Assembly: GCF_012516395.1 (NCBI RefSeq)
Contig: NZ_CP051206.1
Location: 558,001 to 622,000 of the forward strand
Length of the DNA: 64,000 nucleotides
From: Dolichospermum flos-aquae CCAP 1403/13F
GTDB lineage: Bacteria > Cyanobacteriota > Cyanobacteriia > Cyanobacteriales > Nostocaceae
Direction of reading: 5' to 3'
This document shows positions 1 through 7,730 of the stretch, piece after piece. Each line of letters opens with the position of its first letter. Position 1 is the first letter of the stretch. The notes below the pieces were generated by a model. That model did not search any database and had not been told where the DNA came from. It was given only the letters and a program-made list of their open reading frames with translations. A program made the position numbers and the translations under genes.

Positions 1-993
1 CAGGGTTTATGGATTAATGGGTCAACTAATTTAATTGCAGCAGTAGCAAGAACAATTCCCCTGGAGATTGTTCATCCAGAGATTCAGCAATGTTTTCTGA
101 GATGCTTTAATGATGGGCATAAAAATCCTAATTTCCGCCCTACGGCTAGGAAGTGGTTGGAGGCGTTAAAAGTAGGGAATGATAGGCTAACTATATGTGG
201 CAGGGTAGATAGTCATTACTATAGCCGAACTTATGGTAAATGCTATTGGTGCGATCGCTCTACAAATCTTGGTGTTGATATTTTTCCTGGAGTTGTTAAA
301 GCAAAACCATCTGTTGTGGTGGAATCAACATCACAACCACAAGTTATTAGTAATAGATTCATAGGAAACCTCCTACAAACCCTCTCTGGTCATTCTGACT
401 CGGTTTGGTCAGTAGCATACAGCCCCGATGGTCAAACCCTGGCTAGTGGGAGTGATGACAAGACTATCAAACTGTGGAATGTGAAAACGGGAAACCTACT
501 GCAAACCCTCTCTGGTCATTCTGACATGGTTATTTCAGTAGCATACAGCCCCGATGGTCAAACTCTGGCTAGTGGGAGTTATGACAACACTATCAAGATA
601 TGGGATGTAAAAACAGGAAACCTCCTACAAACCCTCTCTGGTCATTCTAGATCGGTTTGGTCAGTAGCATACAGCCCCGATGGTCAAACTCTGGCTAGTG
701 GGAGTTGGGACAACACTATCAAGATATGGGATGTAAAAACAGGAAACCTCCTACAAACCCTCACTGGTCATTCTTCCCCGGTTAGCTCAGTAGCATACAG
801 CCCCGACGGTCAAACCTTGGCTAGTGGGAGTGATGACAAGACTATCAAACTGTGGAATGTGAAAACGGGAAACCTACTGCAAACCCTCACTGGTCATTCT
901 AACCCGGTTGTGTCTGTAGCATACAGTCCCGATGGTCAAACTCTGGCTAGTGGGAGTAGTGACAAGACTATCAAGATATGGCGGTTAAAGTAG
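1..993 (+). CDS. WD40-repeat protein, 5' end outside the window
   Basis: The reading frame is open from base 1, so the gene starts upstream. The first 120 or so residues contain a cysteine-rich stretch (ICGRVDSHYY, then KCYWCDR and LGVDIFPG). It resembles the tail that follows kinase-like domains in some cyanobacterial signalling proteins; that is a family impression, not proof. From about residue 122 there are five WD40 blades of 42 residues, each with GHS, SVAYSPDGQTLASGS and IKIW or IKLW. Five blades are fewer than the usual seven of a closed propeller, so blades may have been lost, or the protein may oligomerise. Likely a protein-interaction scaffold. The start and any catalytic domain cannot be judged from this window. 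Confidence 0.8.
   Translation, partial: QGLWINGSTNLIAAVARTIPLEIVHPEIQQCFLRCFNDGHKNPNFRPTARKWLEALKVGNDRLTICGRVDSHYYSRTYGKCYWCDRSTNLGVDIFPGVVKAKPSVVVESTSQPQVISNRFIGNLLQTLSGHSDSVWSVAYSPDGQTLASGSDDKTIKLWNVKTGNLLQTLSGHSDMVISVAYSPDGQTLASGSYDNTIKIWDVKTGNLLQTLSGHSRSVWSVAYSPDGQTLASGSWDNTIKIWDVKTGNLLQTLTGHSSPVSSVAYSPDGQTLASGSDDKTIKLWNVKTGNLLQTLTGHSNPVVSVAYSPDGQTLASGSSDKTIKIWRLK
364..993 (+). repeat. Five tandem 126-nt WD40-coding units
   Basis: Units start at 364, 490, 616, 742 and 868, exactly 126 nt (42 codons) apart. They are nearly identical at the DNA level, including synonymous positions; differences cluster in the few codons after GHS. Such uniformity points to recent unit duplication or gene conversion, and copy number may vary between strains. 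Confidence 0.95.
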
Positions 994-1104
994 TCATTGA
1001 TAGGATTTTATTAGCAATGGTCTATTTTATCATCCTGTAAATCCTTTAATCCTGGACATCCTGATTCAGACAATTTTACTAACCTATTTCCTCATCATAA
1101 ATCT

Positions 1105-1546
1105 ATGAATCATAAAGTTTTTTATCTTGATGGTAAAACAATTAATAACAAACAAACATTTTTAAAACAAGCTGCTGAAGCAATGGAATTTCCTACATAC
1201 TTCGGTGCTAACTGGGATGCTTTTGATGAATGTATCACCGATTTAACATGGTGTCCGGCTCCAGGGCAAGCGCATCTTATTTTTAGAATGCTTACTGGAC
1301 AAAGGTTTTGACGATTGTTAATTTTTGTAACTAAAGGTTGAAACCCTTGCTGGGCATGGATTACAGAATTTAGGTGCGTTTGCCCTGTGTCCGGCTCAAA
1401 GATATGTCATATCATAACATCATGCTGATATCTTTGCTCAAGCTGAACCGACACAGTACCAAATAGCATTGGATATTTTAAATTCAGCCAAAGAATACTG
1501 GGAAGCTAATAATATTCCTCTCAAGTTTTTAGTTATTAACAAATAG
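1105..1546 (+). pseudogene. Barstar-family inhibitor, copy 1, disrupted
   Basis: This copy matches the intact barstar-like gene at 4018-4323 almost base for base. It is interrupted after codon 52 by a 126-bp element (1262-1387) flanked by the 10-bp duplication tgtccggctc. Beyond the insertion, homology resumes at 1398 and runs to the same stop at 1546, but a TAT codon of the intact copy has become TAA (about 1415). The gene therefore has two lesions and encodes at most a 68-residue truncated protein. Barstar proteins inhibit barnase-type RNases; no such RNase is seen nearby. Confidence 0.85.
1262..1387. mobile_element. 126-bp MITE related to the ISAs1-family element
   Basis: The element starts CAGGGCAAGCGCATCT and ends AGGTGCGTTTGCCCTG, giving imperfect terminal inverted repeats. 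It is flanked by 10-bp direct repeats (1252-1261 and 1388-1397). A second copy of the same length, in the opposite orientation, lies at 48396-48521. The ends resemble those of the ISAs1-family element at 44419-46025 (CAGGGGAAACGCATCTAA), and the duplication length is the same, so that transposase probably moved it. Confidence 0.85.
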
Positions 1547-1764
1547 GTAAAATTATATTTTCACTATTTGGAGATTGTTGGTTGTGGTTGTCAGAATCAG
1601 GATAACCAGGATTTAAGGATGTACAGGATTGTAGTTTGTAGATTTTCTGTAAATGTTTAATGATTATAAATTATGATTTAGAGAAAAATATATTTTCTAT
1701 CATTCACAAAAACCTATATTTTCTAAAAAACATCCTGTTAATCCTGGTAATCCTGATTCAGACA

Positions 1765-1963
1765 TTATTCACTAATACTCCAATCTTCTAAACGCAAATT
1801 AGGAACTTTTTCAAAATCTTTAAAATTACGAGTTACTAAAATCCCCTTGACTGATAATGTAATTGCAGCAATGCGTAAATCTTGAGTACCAACGCGGATT
1901 TTTTGCTTAACTAATTCAGTGTAAATATTACCCGCAGCTTCGCTAAAATGTAGGACATTTAGA
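1765..1963 (-). pseudogene. VapC (PIN-domain) toxin, C-terminal fragment
   Basis: About 65 codons encode the end of a PIN-domain ribonuclease: QDLRIAAITL carries the third acidic residue of the site, followed by ILVTRNFKDFEKV and the ending LEDWSI. The N-terminal half, with the first catalytic Asp, is missing because an ISAs1-family element begins at 1964. The first few residues of the open frame come from the transposon end. No cognate antitoxin remains next to it. Non-functional. Confidence 0.8.
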
Positions 1964-2649
1964 CAGGGGAAACGCATCTAATTTTTTTTGACAAAATGTA
2001 ACTTCTATGAATAGATAAAAAGGGCAGTATTACCATGTTAATATCAAGCCAATAAATGAGTATGAAGAAAATTTGATGGTAAATTCGTTTCTATAAGAAT
2101 CAATAAAATGAGTTGAAGTGGTATTCTCAATAAAACTAAAGAGACAAAATTCACAAAATGAAGCTACCACCAAAAATCACAATAGTAGATCACTTTAAAG
2201 ATTTAGAAGATAAAAGAGTTGAGAGAACAAAAAGGCATAAATTAATAGATATAGTAACCATTGCGATTTGTGCAGTGATCTGTGGAGTAGATAGTTGGGT
2301 ATTGATGGAGGCTTATGGAAAAAAGAAAGAAAAATGGCTAAAACAATTTTTAGAACTTCCAAACGGGATTCCATCTCATGATACATTCGCCAGAGTATTT
2401 GCGAGAATAGATCCGCAACAATTTCAGAATTGTTTTTTGAGTTGGATAAAATCTATCAATAAAATTACAGAAGGAGAAGTCATAGCAATAGATGGGAAAA
2501 CATTAAGGCATTCATATGATAAAGGAAAGGATAAAGGTGCGATTCACATGGTAAGTGCATGGGCAACTAGTAATAAATTAGTATTAGGACAATGTAAAGT
2601 AGAAGAAAAGTCAAATGAAATAACAGCCATACCGGAATTAATTAAAGTA
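1964..2649 (+). mobile_element. Truncated ISAs1-family element
   Basis: The left terminal repeat CAGGGGAAACGCATCTAA is present at 1964, followed by the leader and the first 164 codons of the transposase, as in the complete copy at 44419-46025. The match stops at about 2649 and continues directly into a duplicated antitoxin fragment, so the right half was lost in a deletion or recombination. No right-hand target duplication remains. Confidence 0.9.
2158..2649 (+). pseudogene. ISAs1-family transposase, 3' truncated
   Basis: The coding sequence begins MKLPPKITIVDHF and is identical in protein sequence to the first 164 of 377 residues of the transposase at 44698-45831. It includes the N-terminal H-repeat-associated domain and the first part of the DDE fold (VIAIDGKTLRHS). 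After the break the frame runs on for nine foreign residues. The rest of the catalytic core is missing, so it cannot act on its own. Confidence 0.9.
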
Positions 2650-2650
2650 A

Positions 2651-2750
2651 ATGTCGCTTTAACCGTGCCATCTTCTTGATTTTCAATTAACACATCATAA
2701 GTTAACTTGGGTGCAATTGTGGAAAGAGCATTTTTAACAGCTAAAATCAT
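2651..2750 (-). pseudogene. HicB-like antitoxin, 5' fragment (duplicate)
   Basis: The first 33 codons (MILAVKNALSTIAPK to DGTVKA) repeat the start of the antitoxin at 3366-3794, with only a few base changes. The sequence upstream of the start, 2751-2920, also repeats 3795-3930. At about 2650 the copy joins the broken transposase, and the open frame continues out of register through it. A duplication remnant, not a working gene. Confidence 0.8.
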
Positions 2751-2946
2751 GATATTTTTACTCTTCTAACTCTGAATTAATTATAACACAATACTTGAAG
2801 AAAGTTAAAATTATCATCTACATGATTTTAAGATTTATAGAATTTTATTAGCAATCGTCCATTCTATATTTTATCATCCTGTTAATCCTTTAATCGGTGG
2901 ACATCCTGATTCAGACAAAAAATATCCTGAAAATCCTCAGAGTAAA

Positions 2947-3369
2947 TTAATTCTCTAGCTTCCTTAATAAAGCCACAAAACCAGCTTGAACAAAATGAAT
3001 ATCAGCCGTTACAGCATAAATTAAACCCTGTTCTTTCATAACAACAAATGAGATACAATCTGTTAGACCCCAACTTTTATCTTGACGACTGTGATAAAGT
3101 TCCAGCGCACCCATAAGAAGCGGTGTATCTACACTGACAACTTTGATATTATCTGTTTGATAACACTGATTAATAAACTGAACTGATGCTGTGCGGTTCA
3201 CTGCACTTAAAGCATTACCAACTTCTATTAAAATGGCTTCTGTTACCCATACTTCAACGGCATTTTTCACCCTTGGTAATAATGCTTTTGCTTGAGTATG
3301 GTATTGATCATTCTTATTTAGTAGAGCCTGAATAAATACCGTATCTAAAAATAGTCTTTCCTGATTCAT
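2947..3369 (-). CDS. PIN-domain toxin (VapC-like ribonuclease)
   Basis: A 140-residue single-domain PIN protein. The acidic residues expected of the metal site are visible: Asp in LFLDTVFIQALL near residue 9, Glu in ILIEVGNAL near 48, and Asp in WGLTDCISFVVM near 102, with AVTADIHFVQAGF near the end. PIN toxins are Mg-dependent RNases, often cutting initiator tRNA or rRNA; the target here is unknown. Its ATG overlaps the stop of the upstream antitoxin by 4 bp (ATGA), so the two are co-translated. This is the only complete PIN module in the first 5 kb. Confidence 0.85.
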   Translation of the reverse strand: MNQERLFLDTVFIQALLNKNDQYHTQAKALLPRVKNAVEVWVTEAILIEVGNALSAVNRTASVQFINQCYQTDNIKVVSVDTPLLMGALELYHSRQDKSWGLTDCISFVVMKEQGLIYAVTADIHFVQAGFVALLRKLEN

Positions 3370-3794
3370 TCTCTGATCTCATTGTCCTGTTTAGGATTAC
3401 CATATAAATAAAAATCATGTTGACTTGACCAATCACTTGGTGCTTCAATAGTTCCTGTTAATGCCTCTAGCACATCCCAAGCATTACCTTCATTTTTTAT
3501 ATCTTCTAGTGATTCAGTAAACAGAGGATTATCCTTGTGCATTCCTGAAAATTTCAGCCAAGGATGTTCTGTTTTATCTGGTTCAATTTCTAAAGTTACT
3601 ATTTCTGGTTTTCGTGCTTGAAAAAGCTGAATAAGATTATTTAATGCTTCCTCTTTATTCGCACCTAAACCTTGACATTCTGGTAAACTTAATAATGTCG
3701 CTTTCACAGTGCCATCTTCTTGGTTTTCAATTAACACATCATAAGTTAACTTGGGTGCAATTGTGGAAAGAGCATTTTTAACAGCTAAAATCAT
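3366..3794 (-). CDS. HicB-like antitoxin paired with the PIN toxin
   Basis: The N-terminal 75 residues have the HicB-like partial RNase H fold pattern: TYDVLIENQEDGTVKATL, then PECQGLGANKEEALNNL and EIVTLEIE. A tail of about 65 residues (HPWLKFSGMHKDNPL onward) is not part of HicB and probably wraps the toxin. It lies immediately upstream of the PIN toxin with overlapping stop and start codons, as expected for antitoxin-first operons. No DNA-binding motif is obvious, so autoregulation is uncertain. Function is inferred from context and the HicB-like core. Confidence 0.75.
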   Translation of the reverse strand: MILAVKNALSTIAPKLTYDVLIENQEDGTVKATLLSLPECQGLGANKEEALNNLIQLFQARKPEIVTLEIEPDKTEHPWLKFSGMHKDNPLFTESLEDIKNEGNAWDVLEALTGTIEAPSDWSSQHDFYLYGNPKQDNEIRE

Positions 3795-4017
3795 GATATT
3801 TTTACTCTTCTAACTCTGAATTAATTATAACACAATACTTGAACAAAGTTAAAATTATCATCTACATGATTTTAAGATTTATAGATTTTTATTAACAATC
3901 GTCCATTTTATATTTTATCATCCTGTAAATCCTCTAATCGGTGGACATTATCTTGACTTCGCTCGATAACCACCTGATTCAGACAATTTTGCTAACCTAT
4001 TTCCTCACCATAAATCT

Positions 4018-4323
4018 ATGAATCATAAAGTTTTTTATCTTGATGGTAAAAAAATTAATAACAAACAAACATTTTTAAAACAAGCTGCTGAAGCAATGGA
4101 AATTCCTCCATACTTCGGCGCTAACTGGGATGCTTTTGATGAATGTATCACCGATTTAACATGGTGTCCGGCTCAAAGATATGTGATATTATATCATCAT
4201 GCTGATATCTTTGCTCAAGCTGAACCGACACAGTACCAAATAGCATTGGATATTTTAAATTCAGCCAAAGAATACTGGGAAGCTAATAATATTCCTCTGA
4301 AGTTTTTAGTTATTAACAAATAG
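4018..4323 (+). CDS. Barstar-family protein, intact copy
   Basis: A 101-residue protein of the barstar fold: KVFYLDGKKINNKQTF, a helix, then the family signature YFGANWDAFDECITDL and a C-terminal strand LKFLVI. Barstars bind and inhibit barnase-like RNases; in cyanobacteria they are often orphans or immunity genes for polymorphic toxins. The gene and its flanks are duplicated at 1000-1760, where the copy is broken. No RNase partner is visible within 5 kb. Preceded by A+T-rich DNA with the dispersed aatcctgattcagac repeat. Confidence 0.85.
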   Translation: MNHKVFYLDGKKINNKQTFLKQAAEAMEIPPYFGANWDAFDECITDLTWCPAQRYVILYHHADIFAQAEPTQYQIALDILNSAKEYWEANNIPLKFLVINK

Positions 4324-4682
4324 GTAAAGTTACATTTTCACTATTTGGAGATTTTTTGTTGTGGTTGTCTGATAGCGTAGCGTGGCGCAAGCCATATCAG
4401 GATAACCAGGATTTTAGGATGTACAGGATTGTTATTTGTAGATTTTCTGTGAATGTTTAATGATTATAAATTATGATTTAGAGAAAAATATATTTTCTAT
4501 CATTCACAAAAACCTATATTTTCTAAAAAACATCCTGTAAATCCTCTAATCTTGGATATCCTGATTCAGACAAATAACATCCTGTGAATCCTTAAATCCT
4601 GGATATCCTGATTACGACATTAAACTTTTAACAAATTTATGCTAAAATAATTAACTAAGCACCATTAGGATATTTTCCAATT
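4324..4682. repeat. Gene-free stretch with dispersed aatcctgattcagac repeats
   Basis: No gene is seen. The stretch holds copies, in both orientations, of a dispersed motif (tcaggataaccaggatt and catcctgtaaatcct...ctgattcagac). Others lie near 1033, 1591, 1729, 2876 and 3918. A short inverted segment, tagcgtagcgtggcgcaagc (4376-4395), recurs reversed at 5205-5225. These repeats bound the duplicated barstar segments and are likely recombination points. Confidence 0.65.
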
Positions 4683-5132
4683 ATGCAAGTAACAATTGAT
4701 TTACCAGATAAATTAACAACGAAAATCATAAATCAATTACTAGATACGAATGTTTGTATCATGTATCTCAAGGGTAAATCTCTCAGCATTAATCATCATC
4801 TTGATAATTTAGAACCTGAAAAAATTGCGGTTTGTTCTGTAGTCAAAGCTGAATTATTTTATGGTTCTATGCGTAGTAATAATCCTCAAAAAGCCATAGC
4901 TGTACAAAAAATATTCATAGAACAATTTGTTTCTTTACCTTTTGATGATGAATGTGCAGAAAATTATGGCAAAATTCGCGCTGATTTAGCAAATTCTGGA
5001 ACTCCTATTAGTTCAAATGATATACAAATTGCTTCTATTGCTTTAGTTAATAATCTAATTTTAGTTACTCACAATGTCAGGGAATTTAAACAAGTTAAAG
5101 GGTTACAAATTGAAGATTGGGAAATTGTCTGA
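4683..5132 (+). CDS. VapC (PIN-domain) toxin with a VapB-like start fused in frame
   Basis: Residues 19 to 149 are a normal VapC: LLDTNVCIMYL with the first Asp, KAELFYGS with Glu, SSNDIQIASIAL with Asp, and LVTHNVREFKQV with the ending LQIEDWEIV. The first 15 residues (MQVTIDLPDKLTTKI) look instead like the start of a small VapB/RHH-type antitoxin common in cyanobacteria. The codon where VapC would normally start is ATA rather than ATG (ATA AAT CAA TTA CTA GAT). It seems that a deletion joined the antitoxin start to the toxin. Whether the product is active or tolerated is unknown; no separate antitoxin is present. Confidence 0.75.
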   Translation: MQVTIDLPDKLTTKIINQLLDTNVCIMYLKGKSLSINHHLDNLEPEKIAVCSVVKAELFYGSMRSNNPQKAIAVQKIFIEQFVSLPFDDECAENYGKIRADLANSGTPISSNDIQIASIALVNNLILVTHNVREFKQVKGLQIEDWEIV

Positions 5133-5248
5133 TAGTGTAGCACAAGCTATATAAAGTTACCTTTTCACTATTTGGAGATTTTTTGTTGTGGTTATTCTGA
5201 TATGGCTTGCGCCACGCTACGCTATCAGACAATTATTCATAAATTCGC

Positions 5249-5899
5249 CTATTTCCTTCTTTCTTGCAACTTCCGATAAACTGCTTTTAAATCAACCTGA
5301 TGATGCGCTAAGGCTACAAGAGTATGATAAAACAAATCTGCAACTTCACCAGCAATTCCATCGGCATCATCATCCTTACAGGCCATGACTACCTCCGCAC
5401 TTTCCTCACCAATCTTTTTCAAAATCTTATTATCACCACCAGCCAATAACTTGCAGGTATAAGAATCTTCATTGGGGCGATCGCGGCGATCGCAAATTAC
5501 CGCAAACAATTGTGATAAACTATCCCCTGGTGGTGGTGTCACCGTGCCATCAACCTGATGAAAACAACTACGTTCTCCAGTATGACAAGCTACATCACCC
5601 AACTGCTCCACCCCGATTAACAGAGCATCACTATCACAGTCATAACGAATAGTTTGTACCTTCTGAATATGTCCAGAAGTCGCGCCCTTGTGCCAAAATT
5701 CCTGCCGGGAACGACTCCAAAACCAAGTTTCCCCAGTGTCCAAAGTCCTTTGCAACGATTCCCGATTCATCCAAGCCATCATTAACACAGTTCCATCCAA
5801 ATAATCTTGGATAATTGCCGGCACTAAACCCTTGTCATCGTAGCGAATTTTTTCCACAGGGATAGCAGATGAAAGCGATTTCAGTTCAGAAGAAGACAT
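5249..5899 (-). CDS. hisIE: Bifunctional phosphoribosyl-AMP cyclohydrolase / phosphoribosyl-ATP pyrophosphatase
   Basis: Catalyses steps two and three of histidine biosynthesis: hydrolysis of PR-ATP to PR-AMP and opening of the purine ring. The N-terminal HisI domain (residues about 20-125) has the zinc and substrate motifs [26 protein letters not shown] and [10 protein letters not shown]. The C-terminal HisE domain (about 127-216) has [15 protein letters not shown] and [13 protein letters not shown]. At 216 residues the length is that of a complete fused cyanobacterial enzyme. It is a stand-alone gene transcribed away from hemL. Confidence 0.97.
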   Translation of the reverse strand: MSSSELKSLSSAIPVEKIRYDDKGLVPAIIQDYLDGTVLMMAWMNRESLQRTLDTGETWFWSRSRQEFWHKGATSGHIQKVQTIRYDCDSDALLIGVEQLGDVACHTGERSCFHQVDGTVTPPPGDSLSQLFAVICDRRDRPNEDSYTCKLLAGGDNKILKKIGEESAEVVMACKDDDADGIAGEVADLFYHTLVALAHHQVDLKAVYRKLQERRK

Positions 5900-6036
5900 A
5901 CCAGTTAATTTACAATAATTCTTTGACTCAAGATACCATTTTCAGCTAATCCCATACCAGAGAAATTCACAAGCAACTTTTCACCCTATCCTAAGATAGA
6001 AGCTCAATTTTAATCACCACCTCATAGGAGATACCC

Positions 6037-7335
6037 TTGGTAAACACCACAATTAAAACCACAAAATCACAAGAAATCTTTGCTGCTGCTCAAAACCTGA
6101 TGCCCGGAGGAGTCAGTTCTCCCGTTCGCGCTTTTAAATCCGTCGGTGGACAACCCATCGTATTTGATCGTGTTAATGGCGCATATATTTGGGATGTAGA
6201 CGGCAACAAATACATTGACTATGTTGGGACTTGGGGCCCCGCTATTTGTGGTCATGCTCATCCAGAAGTCATATCCGCACTACACGCAGCCCTAGATAAA
6301 GGCACAAGTTTTGGCGCTCCCTGCGCTCTCGAAAACGTTTTAGCCGAAATGGTCATTGATGCCGTTCCTAGCGTCGAAATGGTCAGATTCGTTAACTCTG
6401 GCACAGAAGCTTGTATGGCGGTATTACGCCTGATGCGAGCCTTTACAAATCGAGAAAAATTGATCAAATTTGAAGGCTGCTATCACGGACACGCAGATAT
6501 GTTCCTGGTCAAAGCCGGTTCTGGTGTTGCTACCCTGGGTTTACCCGACTCCCCAGGAGTACCAAAATCCGTCACAGCCAACACCTTAACCGCGCCTTTC
6601 AATGATTTGGAAGCCGTAAAAGCCTTATTTGAACAAAACCCCCAGGAAATCGCCGGAGTTATTCTTGAACCCGTAGTTGGTAACGCTGGTTTTATTACCC
6701 CTGATGCTGGTTTCCTAGAAGGACTACGGGAACTTACTCAAGAATATGGGGCATTATTAGTATTTGATGAAGTCATGACAGGCTTCCGCATTGCCTACGG
6801 TGGCGCACAAGCTAAATTTGGTGTTACCCCCGATTTAACTACAATGGGTAAAGTCATTGGTGGTGGTTTACCCGTCGGCGCTTATGGTGGCCGCCGTGAG
6901 ATTATGTCAATGGTTGCCCCCGCAGGCCCAGTTTATCAAGCTGGGACTCTTTCCGGTAATCCTTTAGCCATGACAGCGGGAATTAAAACCCTGGAACTAC
7001 TCAACAAACCCGGTACTTATGAGTATTTAGAAAAAATTACCAAACAGTTAGCTGATGGATTGCTAAAAATCTGTGCAGATACGGGTCATGCTGCCTGTGG
7101 TGGTCATATTAGTGCCATGTTTGGGCTATTCTTCACCGCTGGACCTGTGCATAACTATGAAGATGCCAAAAAGGCTGATACAGCTAAATTTGGTCGTTTC
7201 CATCGCGGAATGTTAGAGCATGGTATTTACCTAGCCCCATCTCAATTTGAAGCTGGTTTTACTTCTTTAGCACATACTTCCGAAGATATTGAACAGACAT
7301 TAGCTGCTGCTAAAGAGGTGCTATCTAATCTGTAA
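6037..7335 (+). CDS. hemL: Glutamate-1-semialdehyde 2,1-aminomutase
   Basis: PLP enzyme that makes 5-aminolevulinate, the precursor of chlorophyll, haem and bilins, from glutamate-1-semialdehyde. Seen are [13 protein letters not shown] near the start, the PLP site [14 protein letters not shown], the Asp of [11 protein letters not shown] and the Schiff-base Lys in [17 protein letters not shown] (about residue 273). Length is 432, normal for the family. The start is a TTG at 6037 preceded by AGGAG at 6026-6030; there is no ATG before the conserved core, and the protein beginning [17 protein letters not shown] fits the family N-terminus. Confidence 0.97.
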   Translation: MVNTTIKTTKSQEIFAAAQNLMPGGVSSPVRAFKSVGGQPIVFDRVNGAYIWDVDGNKYIDYVGTWGPAICGHAHPEVISALHAALDKGTSFGAPCALENVLAEMVIDAVPSVEMVRFVNSGTEACMAVLRLMRAFTNREKLIKFEGCYHGHADMFLVKAGSGVATLGLPDSPGVPKSVTANTLTAPFNDLEAVKALFEQNPQEIAGVILEPVVGNAGFITPDAGFLEGLRELTQEYGALLVFDEVMTGFRIAYGGAQAKFGVTPDLTTMGKVIGGGLPVGAYGGRREIMSMVAPAGPVYQAGTLSGNPLAMTAGIKTLELLNKPGTYEYLEKITKQLADGLLKICADTGHAACGGHISAMFGLFFTAGPVHNYEDAKKADTAKFGRFHRGMLEHGIYLAPSQFEAGFTSLAHTSEDIEQTLAAAKEVLSNL

Positions 7336-7379
7336 ATAGGTAAGATGCAAGGGTCACCAGTGACGATTAGTGTTATACT

Positions 7380-7711
7380 ATTTGTCACAGGAAGGGTAAT
7401 CAACCTGTCTAAAAACCTAACTGCCTAATGGCTTTTCTGTACCTTGACAATTAAATCTATGCGGTTCTACTGCATTGTTCTAGTTTCCTCCTAGTAGTCT
7501 GTCAAGATAAAAATGATGGACTGTAGTGTGAGCGTCTCGCTCACGCGGGCAAGACTTGTACTGAGCTTGTCGATAGCGCAGCGTGGCGTTAGCCATAGTA
7601 TGCCCGCATTACCAAAAACCCGTCAAAAATAAATTTGACAGACCACTAGTTTAAGTGGTCTCGTTGAACCAAGAATCCCCGTGTCTTTAGACCGGGGAGT
7701 GTCAATCATCG
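7380..7711 (+). mobile_element. Orphan IS200/IS605-type right end, split by a MITE
   Basis: The segment ends with a hairpin (CCCCGTGTC, loop, GACCGGGG; 7677-7697) followed by AGTGTCAA. I recognise this layout, together with GTTGAACCAAGAA just before it, from the right ends of cyanobacterial IS200/IS605 elements. Upstream sequence (ctgtaccttgacaattaaa near 7440) fits the same conserved tail. In TnpB-carrying elements this region encodes the guide (omega) RNA. No tnpA or tnpB is present here. A 151-bp MITE at 7495-7645 interrupts it. Confidence 0.5.
7495..7645. mobile_element. 151-bp MITE with CTAG duplication
   Basis: Terminal inverted repeats TAGTCTGTCAA and TTGACAGACCA are flanked by the 4-bp repeat CTAG (7491-7494, 7646-7649), as expected for IS5-group elements. 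The interior holds a nested palindromic repeat (gcgggcaagacttgtactgag to tatgcccgc) that recurs at about 12230-12298. It encodes no protein. Confidence 0.7.
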
Positions 7712-7730
7712 TGCAATGAGTTAATAGTGC

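Noticed and set aside
5188-5388. Short frame overlapping the 3' end of hisIE
   Set aside because: It lies antisense to a certain gene and has no recognisable sequence.
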